Positions 1 through 5,108 of a stretch of DNA of 6,112 nucleotides are shown here, one piece after another. Position 1 is the stretch's first letter, and the number at the start of each line of letters is the position of its first letter. The notes under the pieces are model-generated. The model made no database searches, was not told the origin of the DNA, and saw only the letters and a program-made list of their open reading frames with translations. Made by a program: the position numbers and the translations under genes. This DNA comes from Clostridia bacterium (lineage in GTDB: Bacteria > Bacillota > Clostridia > Christensenellales > QALW01). The stretch spans positions 1 through 6,112 of the forward strand of contig JAGCSD010000152.1 of NCBI GenBank assembly GCA_017964345.1, read 5' to 3'.

Positions 1-1
1 C

Positions 2-22
2 ACCGCGGTCAAAGGAGGCTGA
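2..22 (+). CDS. Possible 3' tail of an upstream gene (partial)
   Basis: Read from base 2, the codons give T-A-V-K-G-G followed by a TGA stop at 20-22. The stop lies three bases before the ATG of the MBOAT gene, and the ribosome binding site of that gene would sit inside these last codons. This arrangement is common in tightly packed operons, so the acyltransferase may follow another gene. Only six codons are visible, so neither coding status nor product can be judged. Confidence 0.25.
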   Translation, partial: TAVKGG

Positions 23-24
23 AC

Positions 25-1425
25 ATGGCGTTTACGCAGTTGAGCTTCCTGTTTTTCTTTCTGCCGCCGGGTCTGCTCGTACACGCTGTTTTACCCGCGC
101 GTGCGCAAAAGGTGTGGCTGCTCGTTCTGAGTCTGCTGTTTATCGCCTGGGGTGTGCCGCAGGATGTGATCCTGCTGGCGGGCAGCGTGGTATTCAATTT
201 CCTGACCGGGCGGCAGATCGAGCGTTTTTTGAAAAAAGAAAAGCGTGCGCTTGCCCGATCGGTGCTGATCTCGGGCGTGGCGGTCGACTTAGCGCTTCTT
301 TTCTTCTATAAATACGACGCGTTTTTGTGGGAAAATCTGAACGCGCTGTTCGGTCTGCGTCACGCTGTCGTTCAGCGGACATTCCCGATCGGGCTGTCCT
401 TTTTTACGTTTTCGGTATTGTCCTATCTTTTTGACGTATGGCAAAAGAAAAGTCCCGCGGCGCGGAATTTCCTTGATTTCGCCCTGTTTGTGACCTTTTT
501 TGCCAAAATCGTGTCCGGACCGATCCAACCGTATCACGCGTTTTGCGCCCAAATGGAAAACCGCGCGGTCACGCGAAAGAAAACCGAGGCGGGCGTCGGA
601 CTGTTCGTGATCGGACTTGCTAAAAAAGTGTTGCTCTCCGGCGCGCTGGGCACATATTTTACCATGCTTTCCGATGCGGAGCCCTCCAACGCCGGGGCGC
701 TTCTGCGCCTGTTGATGTACGCGTTCATGCTGTATTTTGATTTCAGCGGGTATTCCGATATGGCGATCGGGTTGGGAGAATGCTTCGGCGTGTCCCTGCC
801 GAACAACTTCGATCATCCTTATTGCGCGGAAAGTATGACGGATTTCTGGCGCAGATGGCATATTTCACTCGGCGCGTGGTTTCGCGATTACGTCTATATT
901 CCGCTGGGCGGAAATCGTAAGGGCAAGGCGCGCACGATGGTCAACCTCGCCGCGGTGTGGGTGCTGACCGGGCTTTGGCACGGCGCCGCGTGGACGTTCG
1001 TGCTGTGGGGCGTGTATCATCTGCTGTTGTTGCTCGCGGAGAAATTCGTGTTTGACGGGGTTTTGGAAAAAACGCCGCGCATACTGAAACGCGTGATGAC
1101 GTTCGCGCTTTCGGTTTTCGGCTGGAGCTGTTTCTTCTGCGAAACGCCGGGTGAGTTGCGGGACTTTATCCGTTCGCTGTTCGGCGCCGGGTGCGCGCTG
1201 ACCGATCCGACGGCGCGCTACGCGCTTCTCTCCGGCGGTGTTGTGCTTTTGATCGCTTTTTTCGCCGCCACGCCGTATCCGGCGCGCATGGGCGTGCGTC
1301 TGGCGCAAAAGCATCCGCTTACGGCGCGGTTGTTGCAGTTCGCGATGACGGCGGTCTTGCTGGTCGCTTGTATCGCGTTCCTGCTGGGCGATACGTTCTC
1401 CGCGTTTTTGTACGCGCAGTTTTAA
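25..1425 (+). CDS. MBOAT family membrane-bound O-acyltransferase (AlgI-like)
   Basis: This is a polytopic membrane enzyme of the MBOAT family. Members closest to AlgI/PatA/DltB move acyl groups, usually acetyl, across the membrane for O-acylation of an extracellular polymer. At 466 residues it has the usual family length. Visible hallmarks are PIGLSFFTFS (121-130), YFDFSGYSDMAIG (237-249), FWRRWHISLG (274-283), DYVYIPLGG (288-296) and LTGLWHGAAW (314-323). H319 is the expected invariant catalytic histidine and H279 the second conserved one. Many hydrophobic segments span the protein, and it ends in FLYAQF, close to the usual AlgI-like ending. The ATG at 25 follows AAAGGAGG (11-18) at six bases. 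The DHHW gene begins 12 bases downstream, which points to the AlgI-type polysaccharide branch rather than DltB. The acyl acceptor cannot be told from the sequence. Confidence 0.95.
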   Translation: MAFTQLSFLFFFLPPGLLVHAVLPARAQKVWLLVLSLLFIAWGVPQDVILLAGSVVFNFLTGRQIERFLKKEKRALARSVLISGVAVDLALLFFYKYDAFLWENLNALFGLRHAVVQRTFPIGLSFFTFSVLSYLFDVWQKKSPAARNFLDFALFVTFFAKIVSGPIQPYHAFCAQMENRAVTRKKTEAGVGLFVIGLAKKVLLSGALGTYFTMLSDAEPSNAGALLRLLMYAFMLYFDFSGYSDMAIGLGECFGVSLPNNFDHPYCAESMTDFWRRWHISLGAWFRDYVYIPLGGNRKGKARTMVNLAAVWVLTGLWHGAAWTFVLWGVYHLLLLLAEKFVFDGVLEKTPRILKRVMTFALSVFGWSCFFCETPGELRDFIRSLFGAGCALTDPTARYALLSGGVVLLIAFFAATPYPARMGVRLAQKHPLTARLLQFAMTAVLLVACIAFLLGDTFSAFLYAQF

Positions 1426-1437
1426 GGGGGAAAACCG

Positions 1438-2562
1438 ATGAAAAGACCCGCCTTGTTTTTGACCTCGCTTTTGCTTTGTCTGACGGTTTCTCTGGCGGCG
1501 CTGACCGTTGCGCATCGTCCGAACACCTTTTCCGAGCGGGAAAACCGGATGCTGGCGCAACCGCCGGTGTTGACGTTCTCCTCTCTTTGGGACGGCACGT
1601 TCGCCTCCGCCGCGGAGAAATACCTCGCCGACCAGTTTTACGCGCGTGATTTTTGGATGAGCGTGCGTCTGTACATCCGTTTAGCGTTCGGGCAATGTGA
1701 AAACGGAGGCGTATATATCGGAAAAAACAGACTGTTCTTAGTACCGGGCAAGCCCGATGAAGACGCGATGCAGAATACCCTGCGCGCCGTTAACGCGTTT
1801 GCGGCGCGTCACCGTGACATCCGTCACTTTATGGCGGTGGTTCCCAACGCGATCTGCGTCATGAAAGACGAGCTGCCTATTGCCGCGCCCGGACTTGACC
1901 AGCGCACGCTTCTTCATACGATCGCCGGCGCGCTGAAGGACGTGACGTTCCTTGATACGACCGACGCGCTGTGCGCCAAGAGCAGTATGCCACTGTATTA
2001 CCGCACCGATCACCACTGGACGAGCCTCGGCGCGCAAACGGCGTTCCTTGCCATGGCGGAAGATATGGGGATCGAACCGATCGCCGACTATGACGTGATA
2101 ACCGTTTCGGATTCGTTCCGGGGCACGCTTGCCTCCAAAAGCGGCGTGACCGACAGAACCGATACGATTGAGATCATTTTGCCCGAAAGCGATGTGCTTT
2201 ACAGCGTGACCTACGCGCAGGAGTTTCGCACTGAGGGCACGATGTTCGACAAAAACGCGCTGAACGAAAAAGACCAGTACGCCGTGTTTTTCGGCGGGAA
2301 CCATCCGCTGATCGACATTCAGACCACAGCCGAGAGCGATCGCGTCCTCTTATTATTCAAGGATTCCTATGCCAACTGTTTCGTTCCGCTTTTAACACCG
2401 TATTTTTCGCGCATCGTTATGGTGGATCCGCGCTATTATTACGAGGATGCCGATTCGCTTGTCCTGCGCAGCGGTATCACCGACGTGCTGTATCTCTATA
2501 ACGCCGAAACATTTGCCGGCGACACCGCGCTGGCGGATACGCTGGCGGAAATGACGGAATAA
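1438..2562 (+). CDS. DHHW family protein, AlgJ/AlgX-like (putative SGNH-type acyltransferase)
   Basis: This 374-residue extracytoplasmic protein has an N-terminal hydrophobic segment (about 5-24) that acts as a signal or anchor; no convincing lipobox is present. FSERENRMLAQPP (31-43) is a typical opening block of the family. The defining motif D191-H192-H193-W194 lies in YYRTDHHWTSLGAQ. KDSYANCF (308-315) carries S310. By analogy with the Asp-His-Ser triad of Pseudomonas AlgX, D191, H193 and S310 are the likely catalytic residues; this is inference from motif order. In AlgX/AlgJ systems such proteins receive acyl groups from the MBOAT partner and place them on the polymer outside the membrane. 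The ATG follows AAGGGGG (1424-1430), which overlaps the stop of the MBOAT gene, so the two are almost certainly co-transcribed and translated together. The substrate is unknown: an exopolysaccharide or another wall polymer would both fit. Confidence 0.92.
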   Translation: MKRPALFLTSLLLCLTVSLAALTVAHRPNTFSERENRMLAQPPVLTFSSLWDGTFASAAEKYLADQFYARDFWMSVRLYIRLAFGQCENGGVYIGKNRLFLVPGKPDEDAMQNTLRAVNAFAARHRDIRHFMAVVPNAICVMKDELPIAAPGLDQRTLLHTIAGALKDVTFLDTTDALCAKSSMPLYYRTDHHWTSLGAQTAFLAMAEDMGIEPIADYDVITVSDSFRGTLASKSGVTDRTDTIEIILPESDVLYSVTYAQEFRTEGTMFDKNALNEKDQYAVFFGGNHPLIDIQTTAESDRVLLLFKDSYANCFVPLLTPYFSRIVMVDPRYYYEDADSLVLRSGITDVLYLYNAETFAGDTALADTLAEMTE

Positions 2563-2563
2563 A

Positions 2564-2598
2564 AAGATCGACCGAACCGCCGCGGTTCGGTCGATCTT
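2564..2598 (-). terminator. Strong hairpin terminator between convergent genes, best oriented for ppa
   Basis: Two 17-base arms (2564-2580 and 2582-2598) are perfectly complementary around a single central C at 2581, so the RNA can form a stem of about 15-16 bp with a tiny loop. Read on the minus strand, the hairpin comes 12 bases after the ppa stop and is followed by TTTTTATT, a good U-tract. Read on the plus strand, it follows the DHHW gene stop directly, but the downstream sequence CTTGTCGTATA is a poor U-tract. It therefore should terminate ppa well and may slow or partly terminate the plus-strand operon. Confidence 0.85.
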
Positions 2599-2610
2599 GT
2601 CGTATACGGC

Positions 2611-3144
2611 TTATTTGCCGAAATGGTCGGTATACAGTTTTATTGCTTCGGACACCACTTTTACCGCTTCCGCGCGGTTGCTGACCTCTTTGACGGCGGT
2701 GGTTTTGTTCTCTAAGTTTTTATATACCGAGAAGAAATGACGCATTTCGTCAAAAATGTGTACGGGCAGCTGGTCGATGTCGGTATACACGTTATAGTTG
2801 GGATCGTTAAACGGAATGGCGATTATTTTTTCGTCATGCCTGCCGTTGTCGATCATGGAGATCACGCCGATGGGATAGGCGCGCACGAGCGTCAGCGGTT
2901 CCAGCGGTTCGGCGCAAAGCAAGAGCACGTCGAGCGGGTCGTTATCGTCGCCGAGCGTGCGCGGAATGAACCCGTAATTGGCGGGGTAGTGGGTGGAGGT
3001 ATACAGAATGCGATCCAGAAGCAAAAAGCCCGTTTCTTTGTCCAGCTCGTATTTTTTCTTGCTGCCCTTGGCAATTTCGATCACGCAGACAAAATCCTCG
3101 GGATGGATGCGTTGGGGGGAAATATCGTGCCAAATGTTGCTCAT
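2611..3144 (-). CDS. ppa: Inorganic pyrophosphatase, family I (soluble)
   Basis: This cytoplasmic enzyme hydrolyses pyrophosphate to two phosphates and so drives biosynthetic reactions that release PPi. The 177 residues match the bacterial family I length (E. coli has about 175). The signature DNDPLDV is at 67-73, with metal-binding D67, D69 and D72. YPANYGFIP (53-61), D99, D104 and K106 in DNGRHDEKIIA, and Y141-K142 in VYKNLE align with known active-site residues; K30 and R45 also fit. No key residue is missing. The ATG at 3144 is preceded by TAAGGAGG (3160-3153 on the minus strand) at eight bases. The gene converges on the DHHW gene and diverges from dac, so it is probably monocistronic. 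Many Clostridia use family II or membrane pyrophosphatases instead, so a family I copy is mildly informative but not unusual. Confidence 0.97.
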   Translation of the reverse strand: MSNIWHDISPQRIHPEDFVCVIEIAKGSKKKYELDKETGFLLLDRILYTSTHYPANYGFIPRTLGDDNDPLDVLLLCAEPLEPLTLVRAYPIGVISMIDNGRHDEKIIAIPFNDPNYNVYTDIDQLPVHIFDEMRHFFSVYKNLENKTTAVKEVSNRAEAVKVVSEAIKLYTDHFGK

Positions 3145-3176
3145 GCGGTACGCCTCCTTAATTCTCCTTTTATTTT

Positions 3177-3185
3177 ATTATACCA
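3177..3185 (-). promoter_or_regulatory. Proximal ppa promoter (extended -10)
   Basis: On the minus strand this site reads TGGTATAAT: a perfect TATAAT with an upstream TG, an extended -10 box. A start point about seven bases downstream (near 3170) would leave a leader of about 25 bases holding the ppa Shine-Dalgarno sequence. The only TTG-like -35 candidate (TTGCAA, 3203-3208) is 20 bases away, so recognition probably rests on the extended -10. Confidence 0.7.
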
Positions 3186-3189
3186 GAAA

Positions 3190-3296
3190 CAAAAATACTT
3201 GCTTGCAAGGGCATTTTTGCGAAGCCGTAAACGGTGCCGCGCACGCGGAGCGCGCAACCGCCGTCAGGCGGTAAAACTGCGACAGCAGTTTCGGCT
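3190..3296 (-). ncRNA. Candidate small structured RNA or structured ppa leader
   Basis: The distal extended -10 at 3303-3308 would start minus-strand RNA at about 3297-3296, exactly where the closing stem begins (AGCCG, 3296-3292). The RNA could fold as a closed three-arm structure. AAACTGC/GCAGTTT has a TGTC loop, ACCGCC/GGCGGT has a TGAC loop, a G+C-rich arm spans 3256-3235, and CGGCT at 3227-3223 closes it. A weaker hairpin (CTTG-CAAG-CAAG within CAAAAAT/ATTTTTG arms) then runs into ATTTTTGTTT and could act as a terminator near 3190. The closing stem competes with the AAACTGC hairpin for GTTT. The product might be a stand-alone RNA of about 105 nt or a long leader of ppa. It matches no RNA family I recognise. 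Structure is seen in the sequence; transcription is inferred. Confidence 0.3.
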
Positions 3297-3302
3297 GATA
3301 CC

Positions 3303-3333
3303 ATTATACCATAAGCGAGCCTGTTTTCCACAA
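3303..3333 (-). promoter_or_regulatory. Possible distal minus-strand promoter
   Basis: A second TGGTATAAT (3311-3303 on the minus strand) is identical to the proximal ppa box. A weak -35, TTGTGG (3333-3328), lies 19 bases upstream. If active, it would start RNA at about 3296 and transcribe the structured block toward ppa. Confidence 0.4.
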
Positions 3334-3380
3334 TAATTTTTACAAAAATATGACTTTTTGCGTTTCGCACAGAGAAAAAA

Positions 3381-3417
3381 GCGCGGGTTCAGCAGTTTTT
3401 TCTGCGTAAATTCGCGC
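3381..3417. other. Imperfect hairpin with an adjoining 10-base palindrome, upstream of the dac promoter
   Basis: GCGCGGGTT (3381-3389) can pair with AATTCGCGC (3409-3417) using two G-U pairs, around an inner GCAG/CTGC stem (3392-3395 with 3402-3405) and a T6 loop. Its right arm overlaps the perfect palindrome TTCGCGCGAA (3411-3420), which ends six bases before the dac -35. On the minus strand the hairpin is followed by six Ts (3380-3375), so it could be a weak leftward terminator. The palindrome alone could be an operator. No regulator family can be assigned. Confidence 0.3.
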
Positions 3418-3425
3418 GAAAGTTG

Positions 3426-3454
3426 TTTACAAAAGCCGATTCTTCTATTATACT
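3426..3454 (+). promoter_or_regulatory. Promoter of the D,D-carboxypeptidase gene
   Basis: TTTACA (3426-3431) and TATACT (3449-3454) are separated by exactly 17 bases, a good vegetative sigma-A type pair. The likely start is near 3461, giving a leader of about 30 bases that includes the AAGGGG ribosome binding site. Confidence 0.72.
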
Positions 3455-3489
3455 TTATACAGACTACTTGAATTTAAGGGGTTCACGGT

Positions 3490-4911
3490 TTGAAAAAGTT
3501 TCTGACGGTTTTGGGAATTTGGCTGTTGGTATTCATACTCTCTGCCATGCCGTGCTATGCGTGGGAAGACCTTTCCAACGGCACACACGTCGAGATCACG
3601 GCACAGAGTGCGATTCTGATCGATTTGGACACAGAGTCCGTTCTTTACCGCAAAAGCATAAACGAAACATGTTATCCCGCCAGCCTGACCAAAATGATGA
3701 CATTGCTTGTCGCCTATGAGCATACCGTTTCTCGGCGGGATGAAAACATCACGATCACGCGTGAGATGATCGACGTGCCGAACGGTTCGTCCAGCGCCGA
3801 GCTGGTGGAGGGCGATGTGATCTCGATCCGGGATCTGTATTACGCGATGATGCTGCCCAGCGGCAACGACGCGGCGCGATGCCTGGCGATGGTGACCTCC
3901 GGCAGTGAAGAAGCGTTTGTGGAATTGATGAACGCCAAGGCGCAGGAACTCGGCATGACGGGTACACAATACCGCAACGCGCACGGCTTTGACGAAAAAG
4001 GGCATTATACGACTACTTACGATCTGGCTCTGCTCGCCTGCGAGCTGTGCCGAAATCCGGAACTGATTGAGATTTTTTCGCTTTACCGGTACACCGCCTC
4101 GCTACGTTCCGTTTCAAAACCCGACGAGGTGCGTGAAACGACCTTCTACAATACCAATACGATGCTCAATCCCAATGCCGCCGTGTATTTGGAAGGGCTG
4201 AAGGGCATTAAAACAGGCTATACCGCGCAGGCGGGCAACTGTCTGGCGAGTTATTATGAAAAAGACGGACGCAGAATGGTCGCGGTGGTCACGCGTTCCG
4301 ACGTCAATCACCGTGACAGCGACACCAAAGAACTGATCAGCTACGGACTCAAGCAGTTCGATACCTTCTACGTCGGCGAGCTGTTTTCTTCCCGCAAAAT
4401 CGTGGTGGACGTTAATAACGCCGAAGAATCCGATGAATCAAACGGACAGTTGGAGCTGTATTTGGAACCGCTGGAGGCGGATCACGCGGTGACTGTGAGC
4501 AAGACCGAAGGCACTAAGATCCGCACGTTCCGCGACGGCACGCTTTCGATTCGCACTCCGGTCGTGAACGCCCCGGTGCGTACGGGCGACGATGTGGGCG
4601 AAGTGGAGTTCGTATATAACCAGCAGGTGCTTTACCGCGCCCGCGCGCTGGCGTCCCGCAGTGTGGACGCCGCCGCCGAGAGCCCGCAAAACCTCGTTTC
4701 CATGGGTATCCGCGGCAAAATACGCATTTCGTTTGGCTTTTTGGCAAGCAAGTCGTTCTGGATCCCGGTGGGGATCGTACTGGCGCTGATCGCGCTGACG
4801 CTGGCGTTTCTCGCTATGCGCCGGCGGCAGGCGCGGAAGGTGCGTTCGCGTCAAAAAGCGGGCGTCAACCGGCGCAGACGGCGCGCATCGGCGGGGCGCA
4901 GACGGATTTAA
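3490..4911 (+). CDS. D-alanyl-D-alanine carboxypeptidase (DacF/PBP5-like, serine peptidase S11)
   Basis: This low-molecular-weight penicillin-binding protein removes the terminal D-Ala from peptidoglycan pentapeptides outside the membrane and so limits cross-linking. A signal peptide covers about 1-24 (MKK, hydrophobic core, cleavage after CYA). All three active-site motifs are intact: S65-L-T-K68, S124-G-N126 and K241-T-G243. A beta-rich PBP5 C-terminal domain follows at about 300-390. A membrane segment (about 423-443) replaces the amphipathic helix of E. coli PBP5. It is followed by a 30-residue tail with 16 Arg/Lys, expected to be cytoplasmic. The start is TTG at 3490: it directly precedes KKF of the signal peptide and lies eight bases after AAGGGG (3476-3481). 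The gene has its own promoter and terminator. A vegetative or sporulation role (DacA versus DacF) cannot be decided from the sequence. Confidence 0.95.
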   Translation: MKKFLTVLGIWLLVFILSAMPCYAWEDLSNGTHVEITAQSAILIDLDTESVLYRKSINETCYPASLTKMMTLLVAYEHTVSRRDENITITREMIDVPNGSSSAELVEGDVISIRDLYYAMMLPSGNDAARCLAMVTSGSEEAFVELMNAKAQELGMTGTQYRNAHGFDEKGHYTTTYDLALLACELCRNPELIEIFSLYRYTASLRSVSKPDEVRETTFYNTNTMLNPNAAVYLEGLKGIKTGYTAQAGNCLASYYEKDGRRMVAVVTRSDVNHRDSDTKELISYGLKQFDTFYVGELFSSRKIVVDVNNAEESDESNGQLELYLEPLEADHAVTVSKTEGTKIRTFRDGTLSIRTPVVNAPVRTGDDVGEVEFVYNQQVLYRARALASRSVDAAAESPQNLVSMGIRGKIRISFGFLASKSFWIPVGIVLALIALTLAFLAMRRRQARKVRSRQKAGVNRRRRRASAGRRRI

Positions 4912-4920
4912 TAGGTTTTT

Positions 4921-4946
4921 AACGCTCGCGCAGGCGGGCGTTTTTC
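4921..4946 (+). terminator. Intrinsic terminator of the carboxypeptidase gene
   Basis: AACGCTCGC (4921-4929) pairs with GCGGGCGTT (4934-4942) through nine pairs, one of them U-G, around the loop GCAG. The right arm runs into TTTTT (4941-4945). It sits ten bases after the dac stop, so dac is likely transcribed alone. Confidence 0.88.
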
Positions 4947-5048
4947 TGTGGAAAAGAGCCCGTCCGGGCGACCGACCGGATGTGCTTTGAGGAAGAAGGC
5001 AAGCCGTTGCAGCATCTTGATTTCTTTCCGTTTTCGCCGTTTGTTCAC

Positions 5049-5077
5049 TTGCTAAGAACGGGAAAATGTATTATACT
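5049..5077 (+). promoter_or_regulatory. Promoter of the yqhQ-like gene
   Basis: TTGCTA (5049-5054) and TATACT (5072-5077) are 17 bases apart. The -10 sits in the same context, TATTATACT, as the dac promoter. The start point would be near 5084, giving a leader of about 25 bases with the GAAAGGAG ribosome binding site. The rest of the 4946-5048 gap holds a small GCCC-GTCC-GGGC inverted repeat and no convincing gene. Confidence 0.65.
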
Positions 5078-5108
5078 ATAAAGCAGAGAAAACGAAAGGA
5101 GTTCCCTT

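Larger units (their letters stand above)
3177..3311. repeat. Structured intergenic block bounded by 9-base direct repeats; candidate small non-autonomous element
   Basis: ATTATACCA occurs at 3177-3185 and again at 3303-3311. The 117 bases between them are G+C-rich in the middle and dense in hairpins. These include ACCGCC-GTCA-GGCGGT (3257-3272), AAACTGC-GACA-GCAGTTT (3274-3291), an imperfect arm at 3235-3256, a closing stem AGCCG/CGGCT (3223-3227 with 3292-3296), and CAAAAAT/ATTTTTG arms at 3190-3196 and 3213-3219. Folded blocks with flanking direct repeats resemble MITE/REP-like intergenic elements, with the 9-mers as a possible target duplication. Against this, the 9-mer contains a -10 consensus, so two ordinary promoters could match by chance, and no terminal inverted repeats adjoin the 9-mers. 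No coding capacity is credible inside. Confidence 0.4.

Noticed and set aside
289..861. 190-codon minus-strand open frame
   Set aside because: It lies wholly antisense to the MBOAT gene and reads as low-complexity basic sequence, a shadow frame.
865..1560. 231-codon minus-strand open frame
   Set aside because: It is antisense to the MBOAT and DHHW genes, very rich in Arg/Gln/His, has no recognisable motif, and is explained by G+C-biased third positions of the real genes.
3223..3296. tRNA-like gene, because of size (74 bases) and a cloverleaf-like fold
   Set aside because: It has no 7-bp acceptor stem, no GTTC T-loop sequence, no D-loop GG pattern and no sensible anticodon arm on either strand.
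2737..3336. 199-codon plus-strand open frame
   Set aside because: It is antisense to ppa and runs through the structured intergenic block. The ppa frame has every catalytic residue, so this is a shadow.
3170..3370. 66-codon minus-strand frame across the structured block
   Set aside because: It has no Shine-Dalgarno sequence, spans both -10 boxes and the hairpins, and overlaps the ppa leader. It is more likely a spurious frame over a repeat or RNA.
3145..3489. CRISPR array or riboswitch in the divergent intergenic region
   Set aside because: There are no regularly spaced repeats, and no conserved core of a riboswitch class I know could be matched.
3448..4005. 185-codon minus-strand open frame
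   Set aside because: It is antisense to the carboxypeptidase gene and covers its promoter; no motif or credible ribosome binding site.
4911..5048. 46-codon minus-strand frame starting GTG at 5048 with a Lys/Arg-rich beginning
   Set aside because: It has no Shine-Dalgarno sequence, overlaps the dac terminator and ends at the dac stop; probably chance.
4980..5081. 33-codon plus-strand frame (ATG at 4980) in the gap before the yqhQ-like gene
   Set aside because: It has no ribosome binding site, runs through the -35 and -10 of the next gene, and resembles no known protein.
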